A stretch of 64,000 bases of DNA from AP-15 sp963832875 (GCA_963832875.1 CAWHWB010000010.1:62001-126000), one strand, 5' to 3'; shown: positions 36,017 to 44,556, counted from the first letter of the stretch. Notes: generated by a model not told the origin, from the sequence alone. Program-made: numbers and translations.

Positions 36017-36606
36017 CACATCGGCTCCCGCACCTCGGCGTCGCGCCGGCCGAGGACTTCGCCGACCTTTTTGCCGCGCCGCGCCGCCACCGCGCGCGGG
36101 CTGGTCGCCCGGCCAAGTGCGGCGAAGGTCGCCTTGATCATATTGTGCGGATTGGCGCTGCCGGTCGACTTGGCGACCACGTCATGGACCCCGAGCGCCT
36201 CGAAGATTGCGCGCATCGGGCCGCCCGCAATGATCCCGGTACCCGCCTTGGCGGAGCGAATGATGACCTGGCCGGCGCCGTAGCCGCTGGCGATGTCGTG
36301 ATGCAGGGTGCGCCCTTCGCGCAATGGCACGCGGATCATGCTGCGCCTCGCCTGCTCGGTGGCCTTGCGGATTGCTTCGGGAACCTCGCGCGCCTTGCCG
36401 GCGCCATAGCCGACCCGTCCCTTGCGGTCGCCGACGACGACGAGTGCGGCAAAACCGAAGCGCCGACCGCCCTTGACCACCTTGGCGACGCGGTTGATGT
36501 TGACCAGCTTTTCGGCAAACTCGCTCTCTTCGCGGTCGCGCGATTGGCGATCGCCGTCGCCCCGCCCGCGCCGGTCGCCCTGGTTGCGTGACATCGTGCG
36601 CGCCAT
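36016..36606 (-). CDS. rpsE: 30S ribosomal protein S5
   Basis: 196 residues from ATG 36606, chosen because a ribosome site aaagga sits just upstream; a TTG five codons earlier would overlap rplR. The S5 signature is present (EKLVNINRVAKVVKGGRRFGF; GYGAGKAREVPEAI). A basic/acidic N-terminal extension (GDRRGRGDGDRQSRDRE) is common in alphaproteobacteria. Confidence 0.97.
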   Translation of the reverse strand: MARTMSRNQGDRRGRGDGDRQSRDREESEFAEKLVNINRVAKVVKGGRRFGFAALVVVGDRKGRVGYGAGKAREVPEAIRKATEQARRSMIRVPLREGRTLHHDIASGYGAGQVIIRSAKAGTGIIAGGPMRAIFEALGVHDVVAKSTGSANPHNMIKATFAALGRATSPRAVAARRGKKVGEVLGRRDAEVREPM

Positions 36607-36617
36607 AGCCGGTCCTT

Positions 36618-36983
36618 TCAAAAATCCAGTCCGCCCTCGCGGGCGGCGTCGGCCAGGGCCTTGACCCGGCCGTGAAACAGATAGGCGCCGCGATCGAACA
36701 CGACGCGCTCAACCCCGGCCGCTTTCGCCCGCTCGGCGATCAGCTTGCCGACCGCCCCCGCGGCGGCAATGTCAGCGCCGGTGCGCAGGCTCGCTTTAAG
36801 GGCGCCATCGAGGCTCGACGCCGCCGCCAAAGTCCGTCCGGCCGCATCATCGATGATCTGCGCATAGATGTGTTTCGACGAGCGGAAAACCGAGAGTCGC
36901 GGCCGATTGTTGGCGGCGCGGCGCAGATTTGCCCGCACCCGCTGGCGCCGGCGCAGGAAAAGGGCTTTGGCATGCTGCGGCAT
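36618..36983 (-). CDS. rplR: 50S ribosomal protein L18
   Basis: 121 residues. Contains RVRANLRRAANNRPRLSVFRS, typical of the 5S rRNA-binding L18, and ends FHGRVKALADAAREGGLDF. It lies 5 bases after rplF in transcription order and is followed by rpsE. Confidence 0.97.
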   Translation of the reverse strand: MPQHAKALFLRRRQRVRANLRRAANNRPRLSVFRSSKHIYAQIIDDAAGRTLAAASSLDGALKASLRTGADIAAAGAVGKLIAERAKAAGVERVVFDRGAYLFHGRVKALADAAREGGLDF

Positions 36984-36988
36984 CGCGG

Positions 36989-37522
36989 CTACTTCTTCTT
37001 GCCTTCCTTTCGGCGGACGATCTCGCCGGCGTATTTGATGCCCTTGCCCTTATAAGGCTCGGGCGGGCGAAAGGCGCGGATTTCGGCGGCGACCTGGCCC
37101 ACGCGCTGGCGGTCAGCGCCGCTGACGCTAATTACGGTCGGGCGCTCGCAAACGATCCGGACATCCTCGGGGATCGGAAACGGAATGTCGTGGCTGTAGC
37201 CGAGCTGCAGGTTCAAGACATTCCCCTGGACCGCGGCGCGGTAGCCGACGCCATTGATTTCGAGACCGACCGAGAAACCCTTCGATACCCCTGTGACCAT
37301 GTTGCTGACCAATGCCCGGGTGGTCCCCCACATCGCACGCGCCTCTTTGGTGTCGCCGGCGGGCGCGATCGTGACTGCGCCGTCGGCGAGCGTCGCGGTG
37401 ACGGTGTTGCTAACCACCAGGCGCAGCGTGCCTAGCCCGCCCTTCGCCGTCAAGGTCCGGCCCGAGAGCTGGACCTCGACACCGTCCGGCACCGGCACCG
37501 GATTTTTGCCGATACGCGACAT
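36989..37522 (-). CDS. rplF: 50S ribosomal protein L6
   Basis: 177 residues from ATG 37522 (MSRIGKNPVPVPDGVEVQL). Both repeated L6 folds are present, with the signature FRPPEPYKGKGIKYAGE near the C-terminus and a lysine-rich end. The open frame upstream overlaps rpsH and was excluded. Confidence 0.97.
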   Translation of the reverse strand: MSRIGKNPVPVPDGVEVQLSGRTLTAKGGLGTLRLVVSNTVTATLADGAVTIAPAGDTKEARAMWGTTRALVSNMVTGVSKGFSVGLEINGVGYRAAVQGNVLNLQLGYSHDIPFPIPEDVRIVCERPTVISVSGADRQRVGQVAAEIRAFRPPEPYKGKGIKYAGEIVRRKEGKKK

Positions 37523-37532
37523 TGGGTTACCC

Positions 37533-37931
37533 TCAAAACACCCGGCAGAGCACCTCGCCGCCGACCTTGGCGACGCGGGCTTCGTTGTCGGACAGGACCC
37601 CGCGCGGGGTCGACAGGATGGCGATGCCGAGCCCGTTATAGGTCCGCGGCAGATCGGCGATCCGCGAATAGGTGCGACGGCCGGGCTTCGACACCCGCGC
37701 GATCTCACGGATCACCGGCTCGCCGTCGACATATTTGAGTTCGATCTTGAGCTCGGCGACCCCGGGCCGCAGATCCTCGCGACTGTAACCGCGAATGTAC
37801 CCCTCGCGCTTCAAAACTTCGAGCACATTGGCGCGGATCTTCGAGGCGGGCGAAGCAACGACCGCTTGGCGCGCCCGCTGCCCGTTGCGAATCCGCGTCA
37901 ACATATCGCCCAGAGGGTCGCTCATCGTCAT
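37533..37931 (-). CDS. rpsH: 30S ribosomal protein S8
   Basis: 132 residues; MTMSDPLGDMLTRIRNGQ at the start (the second ATG at 37925 is also possible) and the C-terminal signature STPRGVLSDNEARVAKVGGEVLC. S8 binds helix 21 of 16S rRNA and, in enterobacteria, represses the spc operon; that regulation is not testable here. Confidence 0.97.
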   Translation of the reverse strand: MTMSDPLGDMLTRIRNGQRARQAVVASPASKIRANVLEVLKREGYIRGYSREDLRPGVAELKIELKYVDGEPVIREIARVSKPGRRTYSRIADLPRTYNGLGIAILSTPRGVLSDNEARVAKVGGEVLCRVF

Positions 37932-37941
37932 GCCGGGCCCC

Positions 37942-38247
37942 CTACCAGCTCGACTTCAGCATGCCAGGAATCTGGCCTGAGGAGGCGAGTTCGCGCACGG
38001 CGATGCGCGACAGCCTGAACTTGCGGTAAAACCCGCGCGGCCGCCCGGTCAGAGCGCACCGATTGCGGACCCGCGTCGGCGACCCGTTGCGCGGCAGCAC
38101 GGCGAGCTTCAGCTGCGCCGCGAACCGCTCCTCTGGCGGGGCGCTCCGGTCTATCGCGATCTCTTTCAGTCGGGCGCGGCGCGGTGCGGTCTGCTTGGCG
38201 AGCTTGATCCGCCGGGCGTTTTTCTCGATCGCGCTCTTCTTTGCCAT
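37942..38247 (-). CDS. rpsN: 30S ribosomal protein S14
   Basis: 101 residues from ATG 38247 (MAKKSAIEKNARRIKL). This is the long zinc-free form: only one cysteine remains in the region RVRNRCALTGRPRGFYRKF, so no CxxC pairs exist. Position between rplE and rpsH is standard. Confidence 0.97.
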   Translation of the reverse strand: MAKKSAIEKNARRIKLAKQTAPRRARLKEIAIDRSAPPEERFAAQLKLAVLPRNGSPTRVRNRCALTGRPRGFYRKFRLSRIAVRELASSGQIPGMLKSSW

Positions 38248-38269
38248 CCGACTAGAACTCCTGACCCGA

Positions 38270-38815
38270 TCAGTTCGCAAACGGCATGTCGAAACCTTTG
38301 AGCAGCGCCCTTGCCTCGGCGTCGCTCTTTGCCGTCGTGGTGACGACTACGTTCATCCCGCGCACCGCGTCTACCCGGTCGTAATCGACTTCCGGAAACA
38401 CGATCTGCTCCTTGAGCCCGAGCGCGAAATTGCCGCGTCCGTCGAAGCTCCGACCCGAAATTCCGCGGAAGTCGCGCACCCGCGGCAATGCCACGTTGAC
38501 CAGCCGATCGAGAAATTCGTACATCCGTTCGCGCCGCAGCGTGACCTTGCAGCCGATCGGCATGCCCTGGCGAAGCTTGAACGTGGCGATCGATCGTTTG
38601 GCCTTGGTAATCACCGGATGCTGGCCGGTGATCGCGGTCAGTTCGCCGGCCGCGGCCTCGACCTTTTTGCTGTCCTGCACCGCCTCGCCCACACCCATAT
38701 TGACGACGATCTTTTCCAGTCGCGGCACCTGCATCAGGTTGGTGTAGCCGAACTCCGCCATCAGCGCCGGGCGCAAATTCGTCTCGTAATGCTGCTGCAG
38801 GCGCGGCTTGCTCAT
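38270..38815 (-). CDS. rplE: 50S ribosomal protein L5
   Basis: 181 residues; it has RLEKIVVNMGVGEA, ITGQHPVITKAKRSIATFK and GMPIGCKVTLR, all L5 signatures, and ends with MNVVVTTTAKSDAEARALL. Binds 5S rRNA and contacts P-site tRNA. Next to rplX with a 5-base gap. Confidence 0.97.
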   Translation of the reverse strand: MSKPRLQQHYETNLRPALMAEFGYTNLMQVPRLEKIVVNMGVGEAVQDSKKVEAAAGELTAITGQHPVITKAKRSIATFKLRQGMPIGCKVTLRRERMYEFLDRLVNVALPRVRDFRGISGRSFDGRGNFALGLKEQIVFPEVDYDRVDAVRGMNVVVTTTAKSDAEARALLKGFDMPFAN

Positions 38816-38820
38816 CTCTG

Positions 38821-39141
38821 CTACCTGTCGATGATTTCGCCCGAACGGCGAGCGACCCGGACCTTGCGGCCGTCGTCGAGGATCCTGTAGCCGATGCGGG
38901 TCGGCTTGCCCGAGCCCGGATCGACATGGGCGACATTGGAGACGTGCAATGCCAGCTCCTTCTCGACAATGCCGCCGGGCTCGCCCATCCGCGGCTTGGT
39001 GTGCCGCCTGGCGATGTTGACGCCCTGGACGACGACGCGCCGCTCGGTCGGAAAGACGCGCAGCACCTCGCCGGTGCGGCCCTTGTCGCGGCCGCTGATG
39101 ACGACGACGTTGTCGCCCTTTTTGATCTTCAGCTTCGGCAT
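38821..39141 (-). CDS. rplX: 50S ribosomal protein L24
   Basis: 106 residues. The KOW motif is visible in KKGDNVVVISGRDKGRTGEV, and the remainder (GVNIARRHTKP, GGIVEKELALHVSNV) is typical. Starts the assembly of the large subunit in E. coli. Confidence 0.97.
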   Translation of the reverse strand: MPKLKIKKGDNVVVISGRDKGRTGEVLRVFPTERRVVVQGVNIARRHTKPRMGEPGGIVEKELALHVSNVAHVDPGSGKPTRIGYRILDDGRKVRVARRSGEIIDR

Positions 39142-39163
39142 GAGCTGGTTCCGGGCACAGCGG

Positions 39164-39532
39164 TCACAACACTTCGGGGGCGAGCGAGACGATCTTCATG
39201 AACCGGCGCGCCCGCAACTCGCGGGTGACCGGGCCGAAGATCCGGGTTCCGATCGGCTCACCCGCCGGGGTGATCAGCACCGCAGCGTTGCGATCGAAGC
39301 GGATGGCGCTGCCGTCGACGCGACGGATCTCCTTGGCGGTGCGCACGATGACGGCGCGGTGTACGTCGCCTTTCTTGACCCGGCCGCGCGGGATCGCCTC
39401 CTTGACCGAGACGATTATAACGTCGCCCACGGTCGCGGTTCGGCGCTTGGAGCCGCCCAGAACCTTGATGCACTGCACCCGGCGCGCGCCTGAATTGTCG
39501 GCGACGTCGAGGTTGGTCTCCATCTGGATCAT
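39164..39532 (-). CDS. rplN: 50S ribosomal protein L14
   Basis: 122 residues from ATG 39532 (MIQMETNLDVADNSGARRVQC). It contains the signature GDVIIVSVKEAIPRGRVKKG and ends in ARRFMKIVSLAPEVL. The ATG overlaps the stop of the frame-corrected rpsQ in an ATGA arrangement, as in several other pairs of this operon. Confidence 0.98.
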   Translation of the reverse strand: MIQMETNLDVADNSGARRVQCIKVLGGSKRRTATVGDVIIVSVKEAIPRGRVKKGDVHRAVIVRTAKEIRRVDGSAIRFDRNAAVLITPAGEPIGTRIFGPVTRELRARRFMKIVSLAPEVL

Positions 39533-39878
39533 GGCGCACCCGAAGCAGGTTCGGCGGCACCGAGCCCCGGCTCGACTGCGACCGCGCGATCGGCCGCCGA
39601 CTCCTCGCCAGCAGCGCCCCGGGGGCGCGCGCACCGACTTGCTCCTCGGCGACGCCGAGCACGACCCAGTGCTTGCGCTTCGAGATCGGGCGGCTTTCCT
39701 CGATGCGGACCGCGTCGCCGACATGCCAGTGATTGGCTTCGTCATGCGCGGCGTATTTCTTCGAATGGGTGATGAATTTCTTGTAGACGGGATGCATCAC
39801 CCGGCGCTCGACCCGGACGATCACCGTCTTGTCACAGGCGTCGCTGACGACGACACCCTGAAGAACCCGTTTGGACAT
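39529..39878 (-). CDS. rpsQ: 30S ribosomal protein S17 (one-base frameshift)
   Basis: Starts at ATG 39878 (MSKRVLQGVVVSDACDKTV). The S17 core is complete (VERRVMHPVYKKFITHSKKY; DAVRIEESRPISKRKHWVVL). As written the frame does not stop after the core but reads through the whole of rplN to 39258 with a nonsense tail. Adding one base, most simply in the run at 39617-39625 (four C then five G on the plus strand), gives an acidic Ala-rich tail ending GAAEPASGAP and a TGA overlapping the rplN ATG. The corrected protein is 116 residues. The extent given is the corrected one. Confidence 0.85.
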
Positions 39879-39906
39879 AGCCAATCTTTCTCAGGTCGCC
39901 ATGCGC

Positions 39907-40104
39907 CTAGAACGCCTTGCGGCGCCGTTCGCCGAGGATGGTCTTGGTGCGGGCGATGTCGCGCCGCACCTGACGCACCCGCGCGGTGTTCTCGAGCTGG
40001 CCATTGGCGCGCTGAAAACGCAAGTTGAAGATCTCCTTGCCGAGCGTGTCGAGCTGACCGCTCAGTTCGTCATCCGTCTTGGCCCTGACATCGGCCGCCT
40101 TCAT
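39907..40104 (-). CDS. rpmC: 50S ribosomal protein L29
   Basis: 65 residues from ATG 40104, which overlaps the rplP stop (ATGA). Sequence features are MKAADVRAKTDDEL, KEIFNLRFQRANGQLEN and RVRQVRRDIARTKTIL, typical of the two-helix L29 near the peptide exit. Confidence 0.96.
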   Translation of the reverse strand: MKAADVRAKTDDELSGQLDTLGKEIFNLRFQRANGQLENTARVRQVRRDIARTKTILGERRRKAF

Positions 40105-40526
40105 CGCGCACCCTCCTCGCCGGGGCGCGCGACGAAGCGGGTGCCGAGCGGCAATTTTGCCGCGGCCAGCGCAAACGCCTCGCGCGCGATCTCGGCCGGC
40201 ACGCCATCGAGCTCGAACATGATCCGGCCGGGCTTGACCCGGCACACCCAGAATTCGGGCGAGCCCTTGCCGCTGCCCATGCGCACCTCAGCCGGCTTGT
40301 GCGACACCGGCACGTCCGGGAAGACGCGGATCCACACGCGACCGGCGCGGCGGATGTGGCGGGTGATGGCGCGCCGAGCCGCCTCGATCTGGCGTGCGGT
40401 GATCCGCCCGGGATCGGCGGCCTTGAGGCCGTAAGCGCCGAAATTCAACGTGGTTCCGCCCTTGGCCAAGCCATGGACGCGGCCCTTGTGCGCCTTGCGG
40501 TATTTGGTGCGCTTTGGACTGAGCAT
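40101..40526 (-). CDS. rplP: 50S ribosomal protein L16
   Basis: 141 residues. The N-terminal MLSPKRTKYRKAHKGR, RITARQIEAARRAITRH and RVFPDVPVSHKPAEVRMG are L16 signatures. Located between rpsC and rpmC; ATGA overlap with rpmC. Confidence 0.98.
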   Translation of the reverse strand: MLSPKRTKYRKAHKGRVHGLAKGGTTLNFGAYGLKAADPGRITARQIEAARRAITRHIRRAGRVWIRVFPDVPVSHKPAEVRMGSGKGSPEFWVCRVKPGRIMFELDGVPAEIAREAFALAAAKLPLGTRFVARPGEEGAR

Positions 40527-40533
40527 CGCGCCC

Positions 40534-41247
40534 TCAGCCGAACGATTCGCGTCGGCCGCGCTCGTGGCTGGCCGGCGGGCCCTGCCCTTCGGCGGCCCGC
40601 TTTTCCTGGGCCATCGGGTCGTGCGCGAGGATCTCGCCCTTGAACAGCCAGACCTTCACACCGCACACACCGTAGGTGGTCTTGGCCGTGCCGTAGCCGA
40701 AATCGACATCGGCGCGCAGCGTGTGCAACGGGACCCGCCCCTCGCGGTACCATTCCATGCGGGCGATTTCGGCGCCGCCCAACCGGCCCGAGCAGTTGAT
40801 CCGGATCCCCTGGGCGCCCAATCGCATGGCCGACTGCACCGCGCGCTTCATCGCCCGGCGAAACGCGACGCGGCGTTCGAGCTGCTGGGCGATCCCGTCG
40901 GCGACCAGCTTGGCGTCGGTCTCGGGCTTGCGGATTTCGACGATGTTGAGGCTGACCTCGCTCGGCGTGATCTTGGCGATGTCGGTGCGCAGCTTCTCGA
41001 TGTCGGCGCCCTTTTTGCCGATGATGACCCCGGGACGGGCCGAATGCAGGGTGATCCGGCTCTTCCTGGCGGCCCGCTCGATGATGATCCGCGACAGCCC
41101 CGCCTGCCCAAGGCGCCGGTTCAGAAAGCGGCGCAACCCGAGATCGTCGAGCAACAGGTTGGCGTATTCCTTGCGCGCGAACCAGCGCGAATCCCACGTG
41201 CGGTTGATGCCGAGCCGAAGCCCGATCGGATTGACTTTCTGACCCAT
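40534..41247 (-). CDS. rpsC: 30S ribosomal protein S3
   Basis: 237 residues from ATG 41247 (MGQKVNPIGLRLGINRTWDS). The KH domain GxxG loop is in GVIIGKKGADIEKLR, and the C-terminal domain has INCSGRLGGAEIARMEWYREG. A charged tail of about 25 residues (EKRAAEGQGPPASHERGRR) follows. Upstream lie three tandem 15-base repeats. Confidence 0.98.
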   Translation of the reverse strand: MGQKVNPIGLRLGINRTWDSRWFARKEYANLLLDDLGLRRFLNRRLGQAGLSRIIIERAARKSRITLHSARPGVIIGKKGADIEKLRTDIAKITPSEVSLNIVEIRKPETDAKLVADGIAQQLERRVAFRRAMKRAVQSAMRLGAQGIRINCSGRLGGAEIARMEWYREGRVPLHTLRADVDFGYGTAKTTYGVCGVKVWLFKGEILAHDPMAQEKRAAEGQGPPASHERGRRESFG

Positions 41248-41256
41248 CACCGCGTC

Positions 41257-41301
41257 TCCATTTTGACCGGCTCCATTTTGACCGGCTCCAATTTGATCGG
41301 C
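41257..41301. repeat. Three tandem 15-base repeats between rplV and rpsC
   Basis: tccattttgaccggc at 41257-41271 and 41272-41286 (identical), then tccaatttgatcggc at 41287-41301 (two differences). They fill most of the 59-base gap and place repeated aaaatgg-type sequence just upstream of the rpsC ribosome site on the transcribed strand. Confidence 0.85.
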
Positions 41302-41306
41302 ATTCT

Positions 41307-41690
41307 CTACGCCGTTTCCTCGGGTCGCTCGCGGACGATGACCGTCAGATGCGCGAAATGTTTTTCGACCCGCGCCGAACGGCCACGCCCGCGGGTGTGA
41401 AAGCGCTTCAACACAAAGGCCCGGCCGACCGTAGCCTCCTTGACGTAAAGCCGGTCGACGTCGAGCTGATGATTGTTCTCGGCGTTGGCGATCGCCGCCT
41501 GCAGCACCTTTTTGACCTCGCCGGCGATGCGGCGGCGGCAAAAGCTGAGATCGGCCAGCGCCGAGGCCGCGGTCTTGCCGCGGATCATCTGGGCGACCAG
41601 GTTGAGCTTGCGCGCGCTCGTTCGCATCCCGCGCATGCTGGCCAGCGCCTCGCTGTCGTCGAGGCGGCGCTCGGCCGCAGGCTTCGACAT
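41307..41690 (-). CDS. rplV: 50S ribosomal protein L22
   Basis: 127 residues from ATG 41690, preceded by a ribosome site aggag that lies in the end of rpsS. L22 signatures are RTSARKLNLVAQMIRGK and the C-terminal RGRGRSARVEKHFAHLTVIV; the hairpin loop lining the exit tunnel is intact. The N-terminus is about 15 residues longer than E. coli L22. Confidence 0.96.
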   Translation of the reverse strand: MSKPAAERRLDDSEALASMRGMRTSARKLNLVAQMIRGKTAASALADLSFCRRRIAGEVKKVLQAAIANAENNHQLDVDRLYVKEATVGRAFVLKRFHTRGRGRSARVEKHFAHLTVIVRERPEETA

Positions 41691-41691
41691 C

Positions 41692-41970
41692 TCAGGCTCT
41701 CCTCGCCCGCTTGTCGCCGGCATGGCCATAGAACGTCCGGGTCGGCGCGAACTCGCCGAGCTTGTGGCCGATCATGTTCTCAGTCACCAGCACTGGGATG
41801 AATTTGTGCCCATTGTAGACGCCGAAGGTCAGCCCGACGAATTGCGGGAAAATCGTCGAGCGACGCGACCAAGTCCGAATCACTTGGTTGCGGCCGGCGC
41901 GGCGCGCCTCTTCGGCCTTCTTCAACAGATAACCGTCGACGAAGGGTCCCTTCCATACCGAGCGGGTCAA
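41692..41970 (-). CDS. rpsS: 30S ribosomal protein S19
   Basis: 92 residues starting at TTG 41970, preceded by ggagatagagc. Homology begins exactly there (MTRSVWKGPFVDGYLLKKA), so the rare start codon is well supported. The C-terminal GHKLGEFAPTRTFYGHAGDK is complete. Confidence 0.96.
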   Translation of the reverse strand: MTRSVWKGPFVDGYLLKKAEEARRAGRNQVIRTWSRRSTIFPQFVGLTFGVYNGHKFIPVLVTENMIGHKLGEFAPTRTFYGHAGDKRARRA

Positions 41971-41997
41971 GCTCTATCTCCGCGTTCCAATTGCGCG

Positions 41998-42825
41998 TTA
42001 GCGCTGGTGCCGCCGGCGGACAATCAGCCGGTCCGTTGCCTTGTTCTGACGGGTCTTCTTACCCTTGGTCGGCTTACCCCACGGGGTCACCGGATGGCGG
42101 CCGCCCGAGGTGCGGCCTTCGCCGCCGCCATGCGGGTGGTCAATCGGGTTCATCGCGACGCCGCGCACCGACGGTCGCCGGCCGAGCCAGCGGTTGCGAC
42201 CCGCCTTGGCGATGACGATGTTCTGCTGGTCCGGGTTCGAGACTGCGCCGATCGTCGCCCGGCACTCGGCGCGCACCATGCGCAATTCGCCCGAGCTAAG
42301 GCGCAGGAGGGCGTAGCCCTGGTCACGGCCGACGAGCTGGGCATAGGTTCCGGCTGAGCGCGCAATCTGGCCGCCCTTGCCGGGCTTCATCTCGACATTG
42401 TGGATGATCGTGCCGACTGGCATGCTGCGCATCGGCATCGCATTGCCGGGCTTGACGTCAACCTTCTCGCCCGAGACTACGGTGTCGCCCGGTCTGAGCC
42501 GCTGCGGCGCCAGGATATAGACCTGCTCGCCGTCCTGGTAGCGAATGAGAGCGATGAAAGCGGTGCGGTTGGGATCGTATTCGAGCCGCTCGACCGTTGC
42601 CGGCAGATCGAGCTTGGCGCGCCTGAAATCGATGATGCGATAACGACGCTTGTTGCCGCCGCCTCGCCAGCGCACGGTGGTGCGCCCGGTGTTGTTGCGC
42701 CCGCCCTTGCCCCGCAATCCTTCGGTCAAGACCTTGACCGGCTTGCCTTTCCACAGCTCGCTGCGGTCGACGGTGACGAGCTGTCGGCGCGACGGAGTGG
42801 TCGGGTTGAACGTCTTCAAGGCCAT
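41998..42825 (-). CDS. rplB: 50S ribosomal protein L2
   Basis: 275 residues, full length. Contains GRNNTGRTTVRWRGGGNKRRYR, YILAPQRLRPGDTV and the peptidyl-transferase-proximal region RGVAMNPIDHPHGGGEGRT with the conserved histidine. Standard position between rplW and rpsS. Confidence 0.98.
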   Translation of the reverse strand: MALKTFNPTTPSRRQLVTVDRSELWKGKPVKVLTEGLRGKGGRNNTGRTTVRWRGGGNKRRYRIIDFRRAKLDLPATVERLEYDPNRTAFIALIRYQDGEQVYILAPQRLRPGDTVVSGEKVDVKPGNAMPMRSMPVGTIIHNVEMKPGKGGQIARSAGTYAQLVGRDQGYALLRLSSGELRMVRAECRATIGAVSNPDQQNIVIAKAGRNRWLGRRPSVRGVAMNPIDHPHGGGEGRTSGGRHPVTPWGKPTKGKKTRQNKATDRLIVRRRHQR

Positions 42826-42844
42826 CGCACCGGCTCCTTAGGGC

Positions 42845-43177
42845 TCAAATTCCGGTGGTCACGTCGATCCTCTGGCCTTCGCCCAAGGTGACAATCGCTT
42901 TCTTGACGTCCGAGCGGCGGCCGATCCGACCGCGCGTTCGCTTGAGCTTGCCCATGACCCGGATCGTGTTGACCGCGGCGACCTTGACGTTGAACAGCCC
43001 TTCGACGGCAGCCTTGACCTCGCGCTTGGTCGCGGTCAGCGGCACACGAAAGATCACTTGGTTGTGCTCCGAGACGTTGGTCGCCTTCTCGGTGATGACT
43101 GGGGTGCGGATGATGTCGTACATCTGCTGCCGGGTCAGCTGCGGCGCGGCGCGGGAAATGACGCGAAACCGGCTCAT
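42845..43177 (-). CDS. rplW: 50S ribosomal protein L23
   Basis: 110 residues from ATG 43177, which overlaps the rplD stop (ATGA). The homologous part begins around MYDIIRTPVITEKAT, so an internal start at codon 19 is possible, though coupling favours the first ATG. The exit-tunnel loop GKLKRTRGRIGRRSDVKKAIV is present. Confidence 0.95.
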   Translation of the reverse strand: MSRFRVISRAAPQLTRQQMYDIIRTPVITEKATNVSEHNQVIFRVPLTATKREVKAAVEGLFNVKVAAVNTIRVMGKLKRTRGRIGRRSDVKKAIVTLGEGQRIDVTTGI

Positions 43178-43797
43178 TTGAGGCGCGCCTCCAATTGCTG
43201 CACCGCCTCGCGGGTCAGAACCAGGGTGTCGCGGCGCAGGATGTCATAGACATTCGCCCCTTGCTGCGGCAACAGGTCGACCTGCGGCAGGTTGCGCGCG
43301 GCGCGGGCAAAATTCTGGTCCACCGCCGGGCCGTCGATGATCAGCACCGATTGCCAGCCGAGCATCGCCAGTCGGGCCCGCAGCGCTTTGGTCTTGGCTT
43401 CGTCGGCGCGCGCGGCGTCGATGACGACGAGCTTGCCTTCGCTGTGCTTCGCCGACAGCGCAGTCTTGAGGCCGAGCCGGCGCACCTTCTTTTGCAGACC
43501 GAAGGCGTGGCTGCGCACCACCGGACCGAAAATGCGGGCCCCGCCGCGAAACTGCGGCGAACGCAGGCTGCCCTGGCGGGCGCGGCCGGTGCCCTTCTGC
43601 TTGTACGGTTTCTTTGTGGTGCCCTGGATCTCGCTGATGCCCTTGGCTTTGTGCGTGCCGGCGCGGCGCTTGGCGAGCTGCCAGTTGACCACGCGGGCGA
43701 GGATGTCGCGGCGCACCGGGAGCCCGAACACCGCGTCGTCGAGCTCGATGTCGCCGACCTCCTGATTGTCGAGATTGCGGACAATGAGCTTGCTCAT
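43174..43797 (-). CDS. rplD: 50S ribosomal protein L4
   Basis: 207 residues from ATG 43797 (MSKLIVRNLDNQEVGDIEL), overlapping the rplC stop by four bases. It contains the extended tunnel loop GTTKKPYKQKGTGRARQGS and RSPQFRGGARIFGP. In enterobacteria L4 represses the S10 operon; that leader is absent here because rpsJ follows tuf directly. Confidence 0.97.
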   Translation of the reverse strand: MSKLIVRNLDNQEVGDIELDDAVFGLPVRRDILARVVNWQLAKRRAGTHKAKGISEIQGTTKKPYKQKGTGRARQGSLRSPQFRGGARIFGPVVRSHAFGLQKKVRRLGLKTALSAKHSEGKLVVIDAARADEAKTKALRARLAMLGWQSVLIIDGPAVDQNFARAARNLPQVDLLPQQGANVYDILRRDTLVLTREAVQQLEARLK

Positions 43798-44537
43798 GCG
43801 GGTGCTCCGGGATCGCCTTCCGGGGGCGCGCTGTCGGCAGCGCTTGAGTTCGGCTCCGCCGCGCCGCGGATGGCGGCCGGGAACGGGAGGCCCTCCGGCG
43901 GTTTGCGCTTGGCCGCATCCTTGACCAGGACATAGCCGCCCTTGCTGCCCGGCACCGCGCCCTTGATCATCAGCACCCCGCGTTCCGGGTCCGCGGAAAT
44001 CACCTCGAGGCTCTGCACCGTCACTCGGGCGGCGCCGAGGTGCCCCGCCATCTTTTTGTTCTTGAAGGTCTTGCCGGGCGATTGCCGCTGCCCGGTCGAG
44101 CCCAGACTGCGATGCGACACCGAGACCCCATGGGTGGCGCGCAACCCGCCAAAATTGTGCCGCTTCATCCCGCCGGCAAAGCCTTTGCCGATGCTGATGC
44201 CGACCACATCGACCCGCTGGCCCGCGACGAAGTGCGCGGCAGTGATCTCGGCGCCGATTTCGATCAGTGCGTCCTCGGTCACCCGGAACTCGGCGAGCTT
44301 GGCCTTCGGCTCGACCTCGGCCTTGGCGAAATGGCCGCGCTGCGCCTTCGAGACGTTTTTGACCTTGGCGGCGCCGATGCCGAGCTGCAGCGCGGTATAG
44401 CCGTCCTTTTCGGCGCTGCGCACCGCGACGATCTGGCAATTGTCGACCCCCAGCACGGTCACCGGCACGTGGTTGCCGTCCTCGCTGAAAATTCGCGTCA
44501 TGCCGAGCTTGCGGGCGAGGAGACCGGTGCGTATCAC
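43794..44537 (-). CDS. rplC: 50S ribosomal protein L3
   Basis: 247 residues from GTG 44537 (then IRTGLLARKLGMTRIF). Core motifs GISIGKGFAGGMKRHNFGG, ATHGVSVSHRSLGSTGQRQ and KMAGHLGAARVTVQ are intact. The C-terminus has about 35 extra acidic/alanine residues (EPNSSAADSAPPEGDPGAPA), a usual alphaproteobacterial extension. A palindromic repeat separates it from rpsJ. Confidence 0.97.
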   Translation of the reverse strand: MIRTGLLARKLGMTRIFSEDGNHVPVTVLGVDNCQIVAVRSAEKDGYTALQLGIGAAKVKNVSKAQRGHFAKAEVEPKAKLAEFRVTEDALIEIGAEITAAHFVAGQRVDVVGISIGKGFAGGMKRHNFGGLRATHGVSVSHRSLGSTGQRQSPGKTFKNKKMAGHLGAARVTVQSLEVISADPERGVLMIKGAVPGSKGGYVLVKDAAKRKPPEGLPFPAAIRGAAEPNSSAADSAPPEGDPGAPA

Positions 44538-44556
44538 GCTCTCACTCCCACTCCGG

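Noticed and set aside
39258..39528. A genuine long C-terminal extension of S17 overlapping all of rplN
   Set aside because: The tail is Arg-rich nonsense in the shadow frame of rplN; a one-base correction gives a normal end.
41257..41301. Tandem repeats considered as a CRISPR-like array
   Set aside because: Units are contiguous with no spacers, only 15 bases long, and no cas gene is present.
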